This document shows positions 6,874-14,517 of a DNA stretch of 19,162 nucleotides, piece after piece. The position numbers and the translations under genes were made by a program. Source of the stretch: Caryophanales bacterium UBA4856 (lineage in GTDB: Bacteria > Bacillota_I > Bacilli_A > RFN20 > CAG-288); assembly GCA_002399765.1 (NCBI GenBank), contig DHEG01000004.1, forward strand, positions 1 to 19,162. The letters are read 5' to 3'. Under the pieces are notes generated by a model. It worked only from the letters and a program-made list of their open reading frames with translations. It was not told the DNA's origin and searched no databases. Position 1 is the stretch's first letter. Every line of letters starts with the position of its first letter.

Positions 6874-7509
6874 ATGGAAAAAGGTTTATTGATTATCATG
6901 TCGGGTCCGTCAGGAGTTGGCAAGGGAACCATCCGTCTTTTGGTCATGGCCGACAAGTCGCTGAACATGACCTATTCGATCTCGATGACCACCAGGAAGC
7001 CCCGGGAATTCGAGAAGGAAGGCCGGGATTATTTCTTCGTCAGCCAAGAGGAATTCAACCAGTACGTGAAGGAAGGGCGGATGCTGGAGCACGCCGACTA
7101 TGTCGACCATTCCTATGGCACACCCAAGGATTATGTCGAAAAGCTCAGGAACGAAGGGAAGAACGTGCTCTTGGAGATCGACGTGAAAGGCGCCAAGCAA
7201 GTCCTGGGCAAGGAAGACGGCCTTAAGACCGTCTCCTTCTTCATCGTTCCCCCTTCTTTGAAGGAACTGGAGCGTCGCATCCGCTCCCGCGGCAGCGAGG
7301 ACGAGGGGACGATAGCCAAGAGGATGGCCGTGGCCAAGGCCGAGATAGCCAATGACAAGCTATATGATTACATTGTGCTAAACGACAACGTCCAGACGGC
7401 GGCCGACCTTATAAGGACCACTGTTCTTTCGATAGCCAAGGCAGGGGGCAAGAAACCCGATCAGCCCAAGGCACAAAGGTTGCCAGCCGGTTTCAAGATC
7501 CAGCTGTAA
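6874..7509 (+). CDS. gmk: Guanylate kinase
   Basis: Gmk phosphorylates GMP to GDP with ATP and is essential for guanine nucleotide supply. The P-loop GPSGVGKGT is at residues 11-19. The GMP-binding section SISMTTRKPR...GRDYFFVS follows, then the lid-region arginines in LERRIRSRGSEDEGTIAKRM. The length of 211 residues is normal for the bacterial family, with a short Lys/Pro-containing C-terminal extension. AAGG lies just before ATG 6874. The 82 bases to the divergent rqcH start must hold the promoters; an A/T-rich near-palindrome at 6836-6853 is the likely spot but no convincing -35 box is visible. priA follows 19 bases downstream. rpoZ and coaBC, which follow gmk in Bacillus, are absent here. 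Confidence 0.97.
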   Translation: MEKGLLIIMSGPSGVGKGTIRLLVMADKSLNMTYSISMTTRKPREFEKEGRDYFFVSQEEFNQYVKEGRMLEHADYVDHSYGTPKDYVEKLRNEGKNVLLEIDVKGAKQVLGKEDGLKTVSFFIVPPSLKELERRIRSRGSEDEGTIAKRMAVAKAEIANDKLYDYIVLNDNVQTAADLIRTTVLSIAKAGGKKPDQPKAQRLPAGFKIQL

Positions 7510-7528
7510 GGTAGACAAGGAGGGGAGA

Positions 7529-9745
7529 ATGTTCTGGCTTATCAAGGTTTTGATCGGTCGTAGTGCGATAGGCCTGGACAAGCCCTTTTCCTACGCCGCC
7601 CAGATAAGCGAGAATCCCAAGCCCCTGACCAGGGTCTTGGTCGATTTCGGCCACAGCAAGGATCTGGTCGGCTTCATCGCCGAGCAACCCCAAAAGGTCG
7701 AAGGAAGCATCGAGGAATACAAGGCAAAGACCGGAATCAGGCTTTCATACGTTAAGGGCTTCTTGGATAAGGCGCCTGTCATAACGCCTGATCTGGACAG
7801 GTTGGCCAAGGCCATGGCAGCCCATTATTTCTGCCCTCTGATCGCCATTTACCAAGCGATGCTGCCTCCATCCCTCAAGCCAAAGAATTCATCACTGGGC
7901 AAGCCCAAGGCCCATTACGTAAGGATGGCAAAGGCGACGGACCGCCAAGAGGCGGACCTCAATGCCAATGAACGGAAGGTATTGGCAAGGATCAAGGCGG
8001 AAAAGGATGGCCTGAGGCTTTCTTCCGCACTGATAAAGACCAAGGCCTACCAGTCCCTTTTGACCAAAGGCGCCATTGCCGAATCCCAGAGGAGAATCGA
8101 TAGGATCAAGGATATCCAGCCGATCGAATTCTCTTCCGCGCTTACCAAGGACCAGGAAGGGGCCTTGGAAAAGATCGAAGAAGATCCCCACAAGGTAATG
8201 CTCTTCGAAGGCGTGACCGGTTCGGGCAAGACTATGGTCTACCTGGAGTTGGCAAGACGGCTGCTTAGGGAGGGGAAAGGCTCGATAGTCCTGGTCCCGG
8301 AAATCGCCTTGACCAACAGGGTAGCCGCCCTATTCAAAGGCGTCTTTGGCAATCGCTGTTCCATCCTCCATTCCGCCCTGACTGACTCAAGCAAATACGA
8401 CGAGTACCTAAGGATCAGGGACGGCGAATCACTGATAGTCATAGGCACAAGGTCTGCCATCTTCGCCCCGGTCAGAAACCTCGGGATGATAGTCTTGGAC
8501 GAGGAGCAGTCCAGTTCCTATAAGCAGGACACCACGCCTTTCTACGATGCCCGGACCGTGGCCAGCATGCGTGCCGATATCGAGGGGCCGAAGGTAATCC
8601 TCGCCTCGGCCACCCCCTTGATCGAAGACAGGGCCAAGGCCGAGCGGGACGTCTTTGGCAAGGTCACCCTGAACCATAAGTATGCTTCCACCCCCAAGGT
8701 CAATGCCTCTTTTGTCGATATGTCTGACCTTGCCAACATCTCCCGGTCGTCGACAATGCTCTCAAACCCGTTGATCGCGGCTTTGAAGGAAACATTCTCC
8801 AATAAGCAGCAGGCGATGCTTTTCATAAACCGAAGAGGCTATGCACCAATTGTCCAATGTCGCAAATGCCACAAGACCATCCTTTGCCCCAATTGCGGAA
8901 TCCCCCTTTCCTACCATAGCAAGGAAGGGGTTTTGAATTGCCACCGCTGCGAATACCGCCAGCCGATGGCCCGTTTGGTTTGCCCCCATTGCAAAGGTAC
9001 GGACTTCTACCGGTTGGGCTATGGAACCGAGAGGATCGAAAGCGAGCTGAAGGGGATGTTCCCTAACGTCAAGGTGGCAAGGCTGGACCGCGATACCTCG
9101 ATAAGGGAAACGGAACGGGCAAAGATAATCGAAGGTTTCTACAAAGGCGAATTCGATTGCCTGATCGGGACTGAGATGATAGCCAAAGGCCATGATTTTC
9201 CCAAAGTCACCTTGGCCGCCGCCCTGTCGGCCGACCAATCCTTGGCCATGCCTTCCTATATGTCTGGGGAGAATACCTTCGACTTGGTCTCCCAGCTTAT
9301 CGGTAGGTCCGGGAGAGCTGATCTTAGGGGAAAGGCGATAATCCAGACCTACGATCCTTTGAACAAGGTCCTGATCTATGCCTCAAGGCAGGATTACGAG
9401 GGCTTCTACAGATACGAGATGGCTAACCGCCAAGCCTATCTCTACCCGCCCTATTGCTACCTTTGCGACCTGCTGGTCTCCGGTTTCGACAAGAAGAAGG
9501 TCTTGGATGTAGTCTATGCCCTGAAGACCTACCTGGTCGCAAAGCTGAAAGGCAAGCGGGTGAACATCTACGGACCTTCGGATCCCATCGCGGGAATCAT
9601 CAACAGGAAATATTTCAAGAAGATAATGCTCAAATACAAAGACCCCGCCGACATCAAGGAGGCGTTGGAAGGGATAAGGCCAGTATTCCTGAACGAAAGC
9701 CGAGGCGTGGAGATCACCATCGATGTCGATCCCCGCAGCGACTGA
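7529..9745 (+). CDS. priA: Primosomal protein N' (PriA helicase)
   Basis: PriA recognises abandoned replication forks and reloads the replisome; it is a superfamily 2 3'-5' DNA helicase. At 738 residues it is full length. The N-terminal 3'-DNA-binding domain opens FWLIKVLIGRSAIGLDKPFSY. Walker A GVTGSGKT is at 228-235. Motif II reads DEEQ at 324-327, where PriA normally has DEEH. All eight zinc-binding cysteines are present (444, 447, 453, 456, 471, 474, 485, 488). Later motifs GTEMIAKGHDFP and QLIGRSGRADLRGKA are intact. AAGGAGGGG lies directly before the start. The gene is cotranscribed with gmk and probably with the following hypothetical gene. In Bacillus def and fmt come next, but not here. 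Confidence 0.97.
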   Translation: MFWLIKVLIGRSAIGLDKPFSYAAQISENPKPLTRVLVDFGHSKDLVGFIAEQPQKVEGSIEEYKAKTGIRLSYVKGFLDKAPVITPDLDRLAKAMAAHYFCPLIAIYQAMLPPSLKPKNSSLGKPKAHYVRMAKATDRQEADLNANERKVLARIKAEKDGLRLSSALIKTKAYQSLLTKGAIAESQRRIDRIKDIQPIEFSSALTKDQEGALEKIEEDPHKVMLFEGVTGSGKTMVYLELARRLLREGKGSIVLVPEIALTNRVAALFKGVFGNRCSILHSALTDSSKYDEYLRIRDGESLIVIGTRSAIFAPVRNLGMIVLDEEQSSSYKQDTTPFYDARTVASMRADIEGPKVILASATPLIEDRAKAERDVFGKVTLNHKYASTPKVNASFVDMSDLANISRSSTMLSNPLIAALKETFSNKQQAMLFINRRGYAPIVQCRKCHKTILCPNCGIPLSYHSKEGVLNCHRCEYRQPMARLVCPHCKGTDFYRLGYGTERIESELKGMFPNVKVARLDRDTSIRETERAKIIEGFYKGEFDCLIGTEMIAKGHDFPKVTLAAALSADQSLAMPSYMSGENTFDLVSQLIGRSGRADLRGKAIIQTYDPLNKVLIYASRQDYEGFYRYEMANRQAYLYPPYCYLCDLLVSGFDKKKVLDVVYALKTYLVAKLKGKRVNIYGPSDPIAGIINRKYFKKIMLKYKDPADIKEALEGIRPVFLNESRGVEITIDVDPRSD

Positions 9746-9797
9746 GTGGATTTTGCTGGCAAAGCCGTTAGAATAGATAGGCCAATAGGAGTAGGAA

Positions 9798-10334
9798 ATG
9801 GTATTCATAAAGATTGAAGGAGCCGACCAGGTAATCGCGATGGAGTTCTCCAACTCCGTCCAGCGGTCCTTGGCCAAAAGGCTTGGAATCAAGGAAGAGG
9901 AGTTGGTCTTCGTTACCCCCGAGTCGTTCTTCGTCCACGGCGGTCAGGAGCAGACCAGCTTCCATGTCCTTGTGGAAGTCCTCCTACCCAAGGACCTGAA
10001 GCCCAAGGAGAAGGATGTGGTCGAGCTTTTGCAACGCCGCCTCCATGAAATCGCCATCCATTCCCACATAGTCTTCACCTATTTCGACAGCGAAAGCGAA
10101 TACGACGAAATCGACCATGACTATCCCGACTACATGGACAATACCAACATGGTCAAGGCCGAGACCGAACAGGACGACCAAGACGAAGAGGGAGCCGAAC
10201 CCGAGCCCTACATGGGCAACGTCTTCCAGGAGCTGGACGACTTCGTGGCTGCCCATCCCGAGCTTAGCAAGGATCAAGCGACGATCGAATACTACAAGGA
10301 AAAGAACGAAGCCAAAAAAGACGGCGACAAGTAG
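9798..10334 (+). CDS. Hypothetical protein with acidic tail, weakly DUF1904/tautomerase-like
   Basis: The protein has 178 residues and no signal peptide or membrane segment. Residues 1-100 show alternating strands and a helix (SVQRSLAKRLGI, then FHVLVEVLLP, then IHSHIVFTYF), a pattern that recalls the small DUF1904 family related to tautomerases; this is only pattern resemblance. Residues about 100-145 are very acidic (DEIDHDYPDY, EQDDQDEEG), and a lysine-rich end follows. AGGAG lies ten bases before the ATG, 52 bases after priA. A weak promoter (TGGATT, 16 bases, TAGAAT) may lie in that gap. A strong terminator follows. It sits where def and fmt are found in related genomes. Function unknown. 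Confidence 0.75.
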   Translation: MVFIKIEGADQVIAMEFSNSVQRSLAKRLGIKEEELVFVTPESFFVHGGQEQTSFHVLVEVLLPKDLKPKEKDVVELLQRRLHEIAIHSHIVFTYFDSESEYDEIDHDYPDYMDNTNMVKAETEQDDQDEEGAEPEPYMGNVFQELDDFVAAHPELSKDQATIEYYKEKNEAKKDGDK

Positions 10335-10340
10335 GAATGA

Positions 10341-10367
10341 AAAAGACTGGTCATCCCAGTCTTTTTT
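10341..10367 (+). terminator. Bidirectional terminator between convergent genes
   Basis: Stem AAAAGACTGG (10341-10350) / CCAGTCTTTT (10356-10365) with loop TCATC is followed by further T residues to 10367. On the minus strand the same stem is followed by five T, so it can end both the plus-strand gmk-priA unit and the minus-strand operon. Confidence 0.9.
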
Positions 10368-10384
10368 GGTGCGGGGATTCCAGC

Positions 10385-10726
10385 CTACTTAGCCTTCTTT
10401 ACCGGAGCCAACATCAAGATGCTTGGGATGCGATTCTCCACCATCAAAGAGTCACCCACGGCGCTTTTCAAGATCCGCTCCGCTTCGTATGACTCCTTGG
10501 CCAGGTGGTCCCGCTCTTCCTCGTTGGCAAAGCCCTTGAATTCCAAAGCCTCCCCATCCAAGACAAAATAGGAATCGTATTCCCTTTGGATGGCATCCAG
10601 CAGATCCTCGAAGCCCTCGGGAGACTGGATGTAGGCCGGAAGGCCAGGGTTCTTCCTGCCACTGTCCTCATCGACGGTCCAAAGCGGATAATCATGCGAT
10701 GCCAAAGTCAGAATTGCCTTAACCAT
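10385..10726 (-). CDS. Small hypothetical protein
   Basis: A 113-residue soluble protein that I do not recognise. It is rich in acidic residues, with a predicted helix EGFEDLLDAIQREYDSYF, a second helical region EEERDHLAKESYEAERILKSAV, and a basic end. AAGGAGG lies six bases before the ATG and is embedded in the last codons of the upstream gene, whose TGA is separated from this ATG by one base. The two genes are therefore translationally coupled and probably one operon. It ends at the bidirectional terminator. The tight coupling suggests a role linked to the membrane protein (inference). Confidence 0.78.
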   Translation of the reverse strand: MVKAILTLASHDYPLWTVDEDSGRKNPGLPAYIQSPEGFEDLLDAIQREYDSYFVLDGEALEFKGFANEEERDHLAKESYEAERILKSAVGDSLMVENRIPSILMLAPVKKAK

Positions 10727-10727
10727 G

Positions 10728-12287
10728 TCAAGCCTCCTTTTTGTCGCCTACTTTGCGTTCCCTTATAACCCTTGCCTTGCTCGTATATAGCGAGGAGTAG
10801 AGACGGGAATCGTAGAAGGGCCTAAGGACTTCTGCCGCCTGACCCAGTTTAGTACGTTCTTCCACTACCAAGCCCCTGTCCGCATAGGAGAACGAATAGA
10901 CGGAAGCCGGGAAATAGAGGACAGCCAAAAATGCCAAGGAATTGGTGTCACGGTAGAAGATGCCCTTGGATTCATCCAGGGAGTAGACGACTATGGCAAG
11001 CAAGACCAAAAAGAGGACAGGGGCCATATTCCAGCGCTCCTTCTTCCAGATGCGCCAAATCAAGTAGACCAGATATGTCATCAACACCGCTTCCAACAGG
11101 AGGCCCAAGGCCCCATAGCGAAGATAGACATCGACCCAGAAGGAATGGGAAGTGCGCTGGATGTCATTGGCCATCCACTGTTCCTGATACCTTAGGCTTA
11201 TTTCCTCACCGGCGATGAAGCCAAAGCCAAACAAGATCCTAAAGGGATTGTCGTTGACGCTTATGGCCACCAGCCAATGCTCGGCCCGTAAGCTCATGGT
11301 GGTCCCACCGATTCCGATGACATTGGCCAAGGCTTCCAAGAGGTTCTTGGAACGCCAAGTGCCACTGTTGAGGAATGGGAGGAAGATTGCCAAGAAGACT
11401 ATTATCGCTATGCTGACCAACGCCAGGTAAATGGAGTTTCGGATCTTGTTATTCTTGTAGCTCCTAAAAAGGCAGAAGAAGAAATATGCTGGGTAAAGCA
11501 AGGCGCAAATGACTATCACGGTCTTGCAGATGGCAAAGAGGTTGAAGAACGCAAAGACCAAAAGGCTAGGCCAGGTAAACCAAGTGCGCCTCCTTTCGTT
11601 AAGGACCATGATTGAAAGCATGCCCATGAAGAGGAAGAAGCCATAGACGTTCTTCTGCCAAAAGAAGGACGTCGTCGGGGAATAGCTGGCATTGGAATCA
11701 CGCAAGAAGTGATTGAACATTTCTCCATACTTGACGAGCTCACTGGGGGCCATGAAGGTATAGGCAATGGAAACATAGGCCAGGATCACGAAGGCCCAAA
11801 GGACGGCTGACACGAATTTGTCAGAGCCCTTCATCGCCGGCAGATACAACATCAAGGCCCCAAGCAGAAGGACAAAGACGAGTTCGGTACCGATGTCCAT
11901 CATCATCTTGTTGACGGTGGTCGAATAGAGGAAACTGAAAGGGAGATACGGAGTCCAGGGCTTGTCCAAGGAAAAGAGGGAAGGCTTCAAAGGGACGGTC
12001 AATACCCTGGCCAATTCGCTAGCCACCCAAAGAGATGCAACTATCACATATATCTTTGCCAACTTTATGTTCTTTGGCCTTCCTTGGAGATAGAAGAATC
12101 CGGTGAAACTCAATAGGCCCAAGAAGAACACCGGCCAATATTCAACCGGTTCTATGAGGGAAAGCTGCACGTTTATGGGTTTGTGTATGAAAAGGGAAAC
12201 ACCCCAGGACGTATAGGCCAGGGCACAGCCGCAAAGGACAAGCAGGACATAGGAAAAGATGATCCGGGTCTTCTCTTTCATTTCCAT
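10728..12287 (-). CDS. O-antigen ligase/polymerase-like membrane protein (Wzy_C type)
   Basis: The product has 519 residues with about ten to twelve hydrophobic segments, starting with IIFSYVLLVLCGCALAY. The large loop carries features of O-antigen ligase/polymerase proteins: RAEHW, then ILFGFGFIAGEE, then RTSHSFWVDVYLRYGALGLL, which matches the usual His-Asn/Ser-x-x-x-Asp pattern. Such enzymes join or polymerise lipid-linked glycans outside the membrane. No glycosyltransferases or flippase lie beside it, so the substrate is unknown. The C-terminal 60-70 residues are soluble and strongly basic. The start could be ATG 12287 or ATG 12281. An extended -10 (TGCTAACCT, 12305-12297) ends about ten bases before the ATG, so the mRNA may be nearly leaderless. 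The operon interrupts the conserved priA-rsmB order. Confidence 0.82.
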   Translation of the reverse strand: MEMKEKTRIIFSYVLLVLCGCALAYTSWGVSLFIHKPINVQLSLIEPVEYWPVFFLGLLSFTGFFYLQGRPKNIKLAKIYVIVASLWVASELARVLTVPLKPSLFSLDKPWTPYLPFSFLYSTTVNKMMMDIGTELVFVLLLGALMLYLPAMKGSDKFVSAVLWAFVILAYVSIAYTFMAPSELVKYGEMFNHFLRDSNASYSPTTSFFWQKNVYGFFLFMGMLSIMVLNERRRTWFTWPSLLVFAFFNLFAICKTVIVICALLYPAYFFFCLFRSYKNNKIRNSIYLALVSIAIIVFLAIFLPFLNSGTWRSKNLLEALANVIGIGGTTMSLRAEHWLVAISVNDNPFRILFGFGFIAGEEISLRYQEQWMANDIQRTSHSFWVDVYLRYGALGLLLEAVLMTYLVYLIWRIWKKERWNMAPVLFLVLLAIVVYSLDESKGIFYRDTNSLAFLAVLYFPASVYSFSYADRGLVVEERTKLGQAAEVLRPFYDSRLYSSLYTSKARVIRERKVGDKKEA

Positions 12288-12345
12288 ACGGGAATTAGGT
12301 TAGCACAAAGGGTTGTAGAAAGGGTGAGGCGTCTAGAGGGCCTTA

Positions 12346-12354
12346 TGCTATACT
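12346..12354 (+). promoter_or_regulatory. Extended -10 promoter of the rsmB-like gene
   Basis: TGCTATACT combines a good TATACT hexamer (12349-12354) with the upstream TG dinucleotide, which can replace a -35 box; none is obvious. A start near 12361 leaves a leader of about 38 bases before ATG 12399. Confidence 0.5.
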
Positions 12355-12398
12355 TCAAAGGATAAATAGGCGCTTTGCCTGATTCGAAAGAGGATTCA

Positions 12399-13700
12399 AT
12401 GAAGGACCTGACACCAGTTCTTTTCGTGCTTAAAAAGATTGCGGACGACAAGTTGGCAATGCCCCAGGCGCTAGACAAGGCCTTGGACACCTATAACCTC
12501 AGTTCTCAGGATATCAAGACCACCATCGCCGATGTATTCGGAATCCTGCGCGACTTCCCGATGCTTAGGGCCCAGGTGTTGGACAAGTTTCCTTCCCTCC
12601 AGCCGGATGACGACCTGACCTACTTGCTGATGGCAAGCCTTTTCGAGCTGCGCAATCCCCAAGCCGACAGGGAAGAGGTATTGAGCTCCTTGGACAAGAC
12701 CGTCAAGGCCAACGGCTTGGTTTTGCCGGAAGTCGATTGCAAGGCGTCTCTTCTGTCTTTGGCCCCCGAAAGGGAATTCGTCCCGGAGCAATACAAAGCC
12801 GACTTTCTCTCAAACGATTCCCTCCTGCTTAATTGTCCCCGTTGGGTGCTGGCGGCCTACATCGCCGAATATGGTGCCAAGGAGGCGACCAAGATCCTTT
12901 TGTCATTGCGGGAAGCCCCAAGCCTCTATCTCACGGTCAACACCTTGCTCAGGAAGGCCTCCGACTTTGAGGGTGATTCTCGCTTCAAGGTACTCAAATC
13001 CCTTTCTGGCGATTACCAGGAAGGCGCCAGTCTTTGGGCGGTAAAGGGCGGGAGGGCCAGCCAATACGAAGAAGTGGCCAAGAACCAGTTGTTCGCCCAA
13101 GACTATTCCTACTTCCGCTTTCTCGATGCCCTTCCGATTCTCCAATATGGCCGCGCACTCCATGTCAATGGGGGAAGCGGAGTCACTTCGGCTGGCTTGG
13201 CCTTGCGGTTTTTAAAGAAGGCCGGTTCGGTCACCGTGGCCTATGGAGACGAAGGCCGGTTCGCTAAGGCCAAGGGATTCCATTCCCGTCTGGGATTGAC
13301 CAATGTCGAGGAGTTGCTTGCCGAGCCAAAGATGATAAAGACCATGAAGCAGTTCGACAGTTTCGATTTGGTCCTGGTGACTCCTACCTCCACCCATCTC
13401 GGTCAGACCCGTAAGCGCCCGGACGTCAACGTGACATTCGACCCCGATACCTTGAACCTAACGATGGCCAAGCAGGACGATGCCCTTCTTGAAGGATCGT
13501 TCTTCCCGACCAAGGGCGGTTACTTGGCCTATGCCGTTCCCTCCGTGCTGAAGGAAGAAGGCGAGGATCGCATCAACGCCTTCCTCGACCAGCGGAAGAA
13601 CTTCGCCCTCTTGACCCAAAAGACCATTTTCCCCTATGCCGACGGCGACGGACTTAAGTCGGATGGCCTCTACTTTGCGGTCCTCAAGCGCAAAGACTGA
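12399..13700 (+). CDS. rsmB: RsmB-like protein, probably without methyltransferase activity
   Basis: Normal RsmB makes m5C967 in 16S rRNA. The 433-residue protein has the right architecture: an N-terminal NusB-like helical domain (about 1-140) and a C-terminal Rossmann methyltransferase fold. The order of motifs is recognisable but the key residues are not. The SAM-binding DLCAAPGGKT region reads HVNGGSGVTSAG (255-266). Motif IV, usually APCSG followed by RRxPD, reads TPTST (328-332) followed by RKRPD, so its Cys is Thr330. Motif VI, usually YSTCS, reads YAVPS (378-382), so the catalytic Cys is Pro381. Both active-site cysteines are missing. The frame is intact and well translated (AAAGAGGA before ATG 12399), so this looks like a retained pseudoenzyme and not decay. 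An earlier TTG start at 12375 is less likely. Confidence 0.88.
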   Translation: MKDLTPVLFVLKKIADDKLAMPQALDKALDTYNLSSQDIKTTIADVFGILRDFPMLRAQVLDKFPSLQPDDDLTYLLMASLFELRNPQADREEVLSSLDKTVKANGLVLPEVDCKASLLSLAPEREFVPEQYKADFLSNDSLLLNCPRWVLAAYIAEYGAKEATKILLSLREAPSLYLTVNTLLRKASDFEGDSRFKVLKSLSGDYQEGASLWAVKGGRASQYEEVAKNQLFAQDYSYFRFLDALPILQYGRALHVNGGSGVTSAGLALRFLKKAGSVTVAYGDEGRFAKAKGFHSRLGLTNVEELLAEPKMIKTMKQFDSFDLVLVTPTSTHLGQTRKRPDVNVTFDPDTLNLTMAKQDDALLEGSFFPTKGGYLAYAVPSVLKEEGEDRINAFLDQRKNFALLTQKTIFPYADGDGLKSDGLYFAVLKRKD

Positions 13701-13732
13701 TTCAGGGGCTGAATTAAGGGCCTCGGTTGTCT

Positions 13733-13738
13733 TACAAT
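13733..13738 (+). promoter_or_regulatory. Possible promoter of the prpC-prkC-rsgA-rpe operon
   Basis: TACAAT lies 22 bases before the prpC start in the 60-base gap after rsmB. CTGAAT at 13709-13714 is a weak -35 with an 18-base spacer. Expression by readthrough from rsmB is also possible. Confidence 0.35.
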
Positions 13739-13760
13739 TAAGAAAGTATCGAGGCTAGCC

Positions 13761-14516
13761 ATGGGACATGAACGCATAGTAACCAAAGCCTACTGTCTCA
13801 CCGATATCGGTAGGGTCAGGAAGACCAACGAGGATTCGACCGGCATAATCACCGGCCCTGATTTCACTTTGTTGGCCGTTTGCGATGGCATGGGCGGGCA
13901 CCGAAAAGGCGAAGTCGCCTCAAGCATCGCCTTGGAGACATTGAAGAAGGAATTCGGGGCCATCAAGAATCCCATTAGCGCCTGGAAGGGCAAGCGTCTG
14001 TTGAAGAAATGCCTGCAAGATGCCAATGGGGCCATCTTCGCCAAGGCCAATGGCGATGCCACCTGCTACGGCATGGGCACGACGACCGTCGTGGCCTTGG
14101 TCTTGGACAAGGATACCATCGTCGCAAATGTGGGCGACTCGCGCTGCTACGAATTGAAAAAGAACCGCAAGAACATAAAGCCCTTGACTAACGACCAATC
14201 CTATGTGGAACTTTTGTATGAAGAGGGAAAGATCACCCGCACCCAGATGCAGCATCACCCCTCCAAGAACATCTTGACCAATGCCTTGGGAATCGAACCT
14301 AACCTAAAACTGGACATAAAGACCTACAAAACGGATTTCAAGGAATTGATGCTTTGCTCCGATGGCTTGACCAATATGGTGCCTGAGCCCCAGATTTCGA
14401 TGATTTTGGCCCGCGATACGCCAGTCGAGAACAAATGCCTCTCGTTGATAAACCGAGCCAATGACTTAGGCGGGCTGGACAACGTCTCGGTAGCCCTGAT
14501 AGAGAGGTCCGCATAG
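13761..14516 (+). CDS. prpC: PP2C-type serine/threonine phosphatase PrpC (Stp)
   Basis: PrpC reverses phosphorylation by the partner kinase encoded next. The 251-residue protein has the full PP2C signature: RKTNED (20-25), CDGMGGHRKGE with metal ligand Asp42 (41-51), GTTTVVAL, VGDSR, CSDGLTNMV (Asp near 203) and GLDNVS with Asp240-Asn241 near the end. Length is typical for Bacillota homologues. GAGG lies six bases before the ATG. It heads a tight cluster: one base separates its stop from the kinase start, the kinase overlaps rsgA by four bases, and rsgA abuts rpe. Expected substrates include the kinase itself and ribosome-associated GTPases, as shown in Bacillus. Confidence 0.97.
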   Translation: MGHERIVTKAYCLTDIGRVRKTNEDSTGIITGPDFTLLAVCDGMGGHRKGEVASSIALETLKKEFGAIKNPISAWKGKRLLKKCLQDANGAIFAKANGDATCYGMGTTTVVALVLDKDTIVANVGDSRCYELKKNRKNIKPLTNDQSYVELLYEEGKITRTQMQHHPSKNILTNALGIEPNLKLDIKTYKTDFKELMLCSDGLTNMVPEPQISMILARDTPVENKCLSLINRANDLGGLDNVSVALIERSA

Positions 14517-14517
14517 T

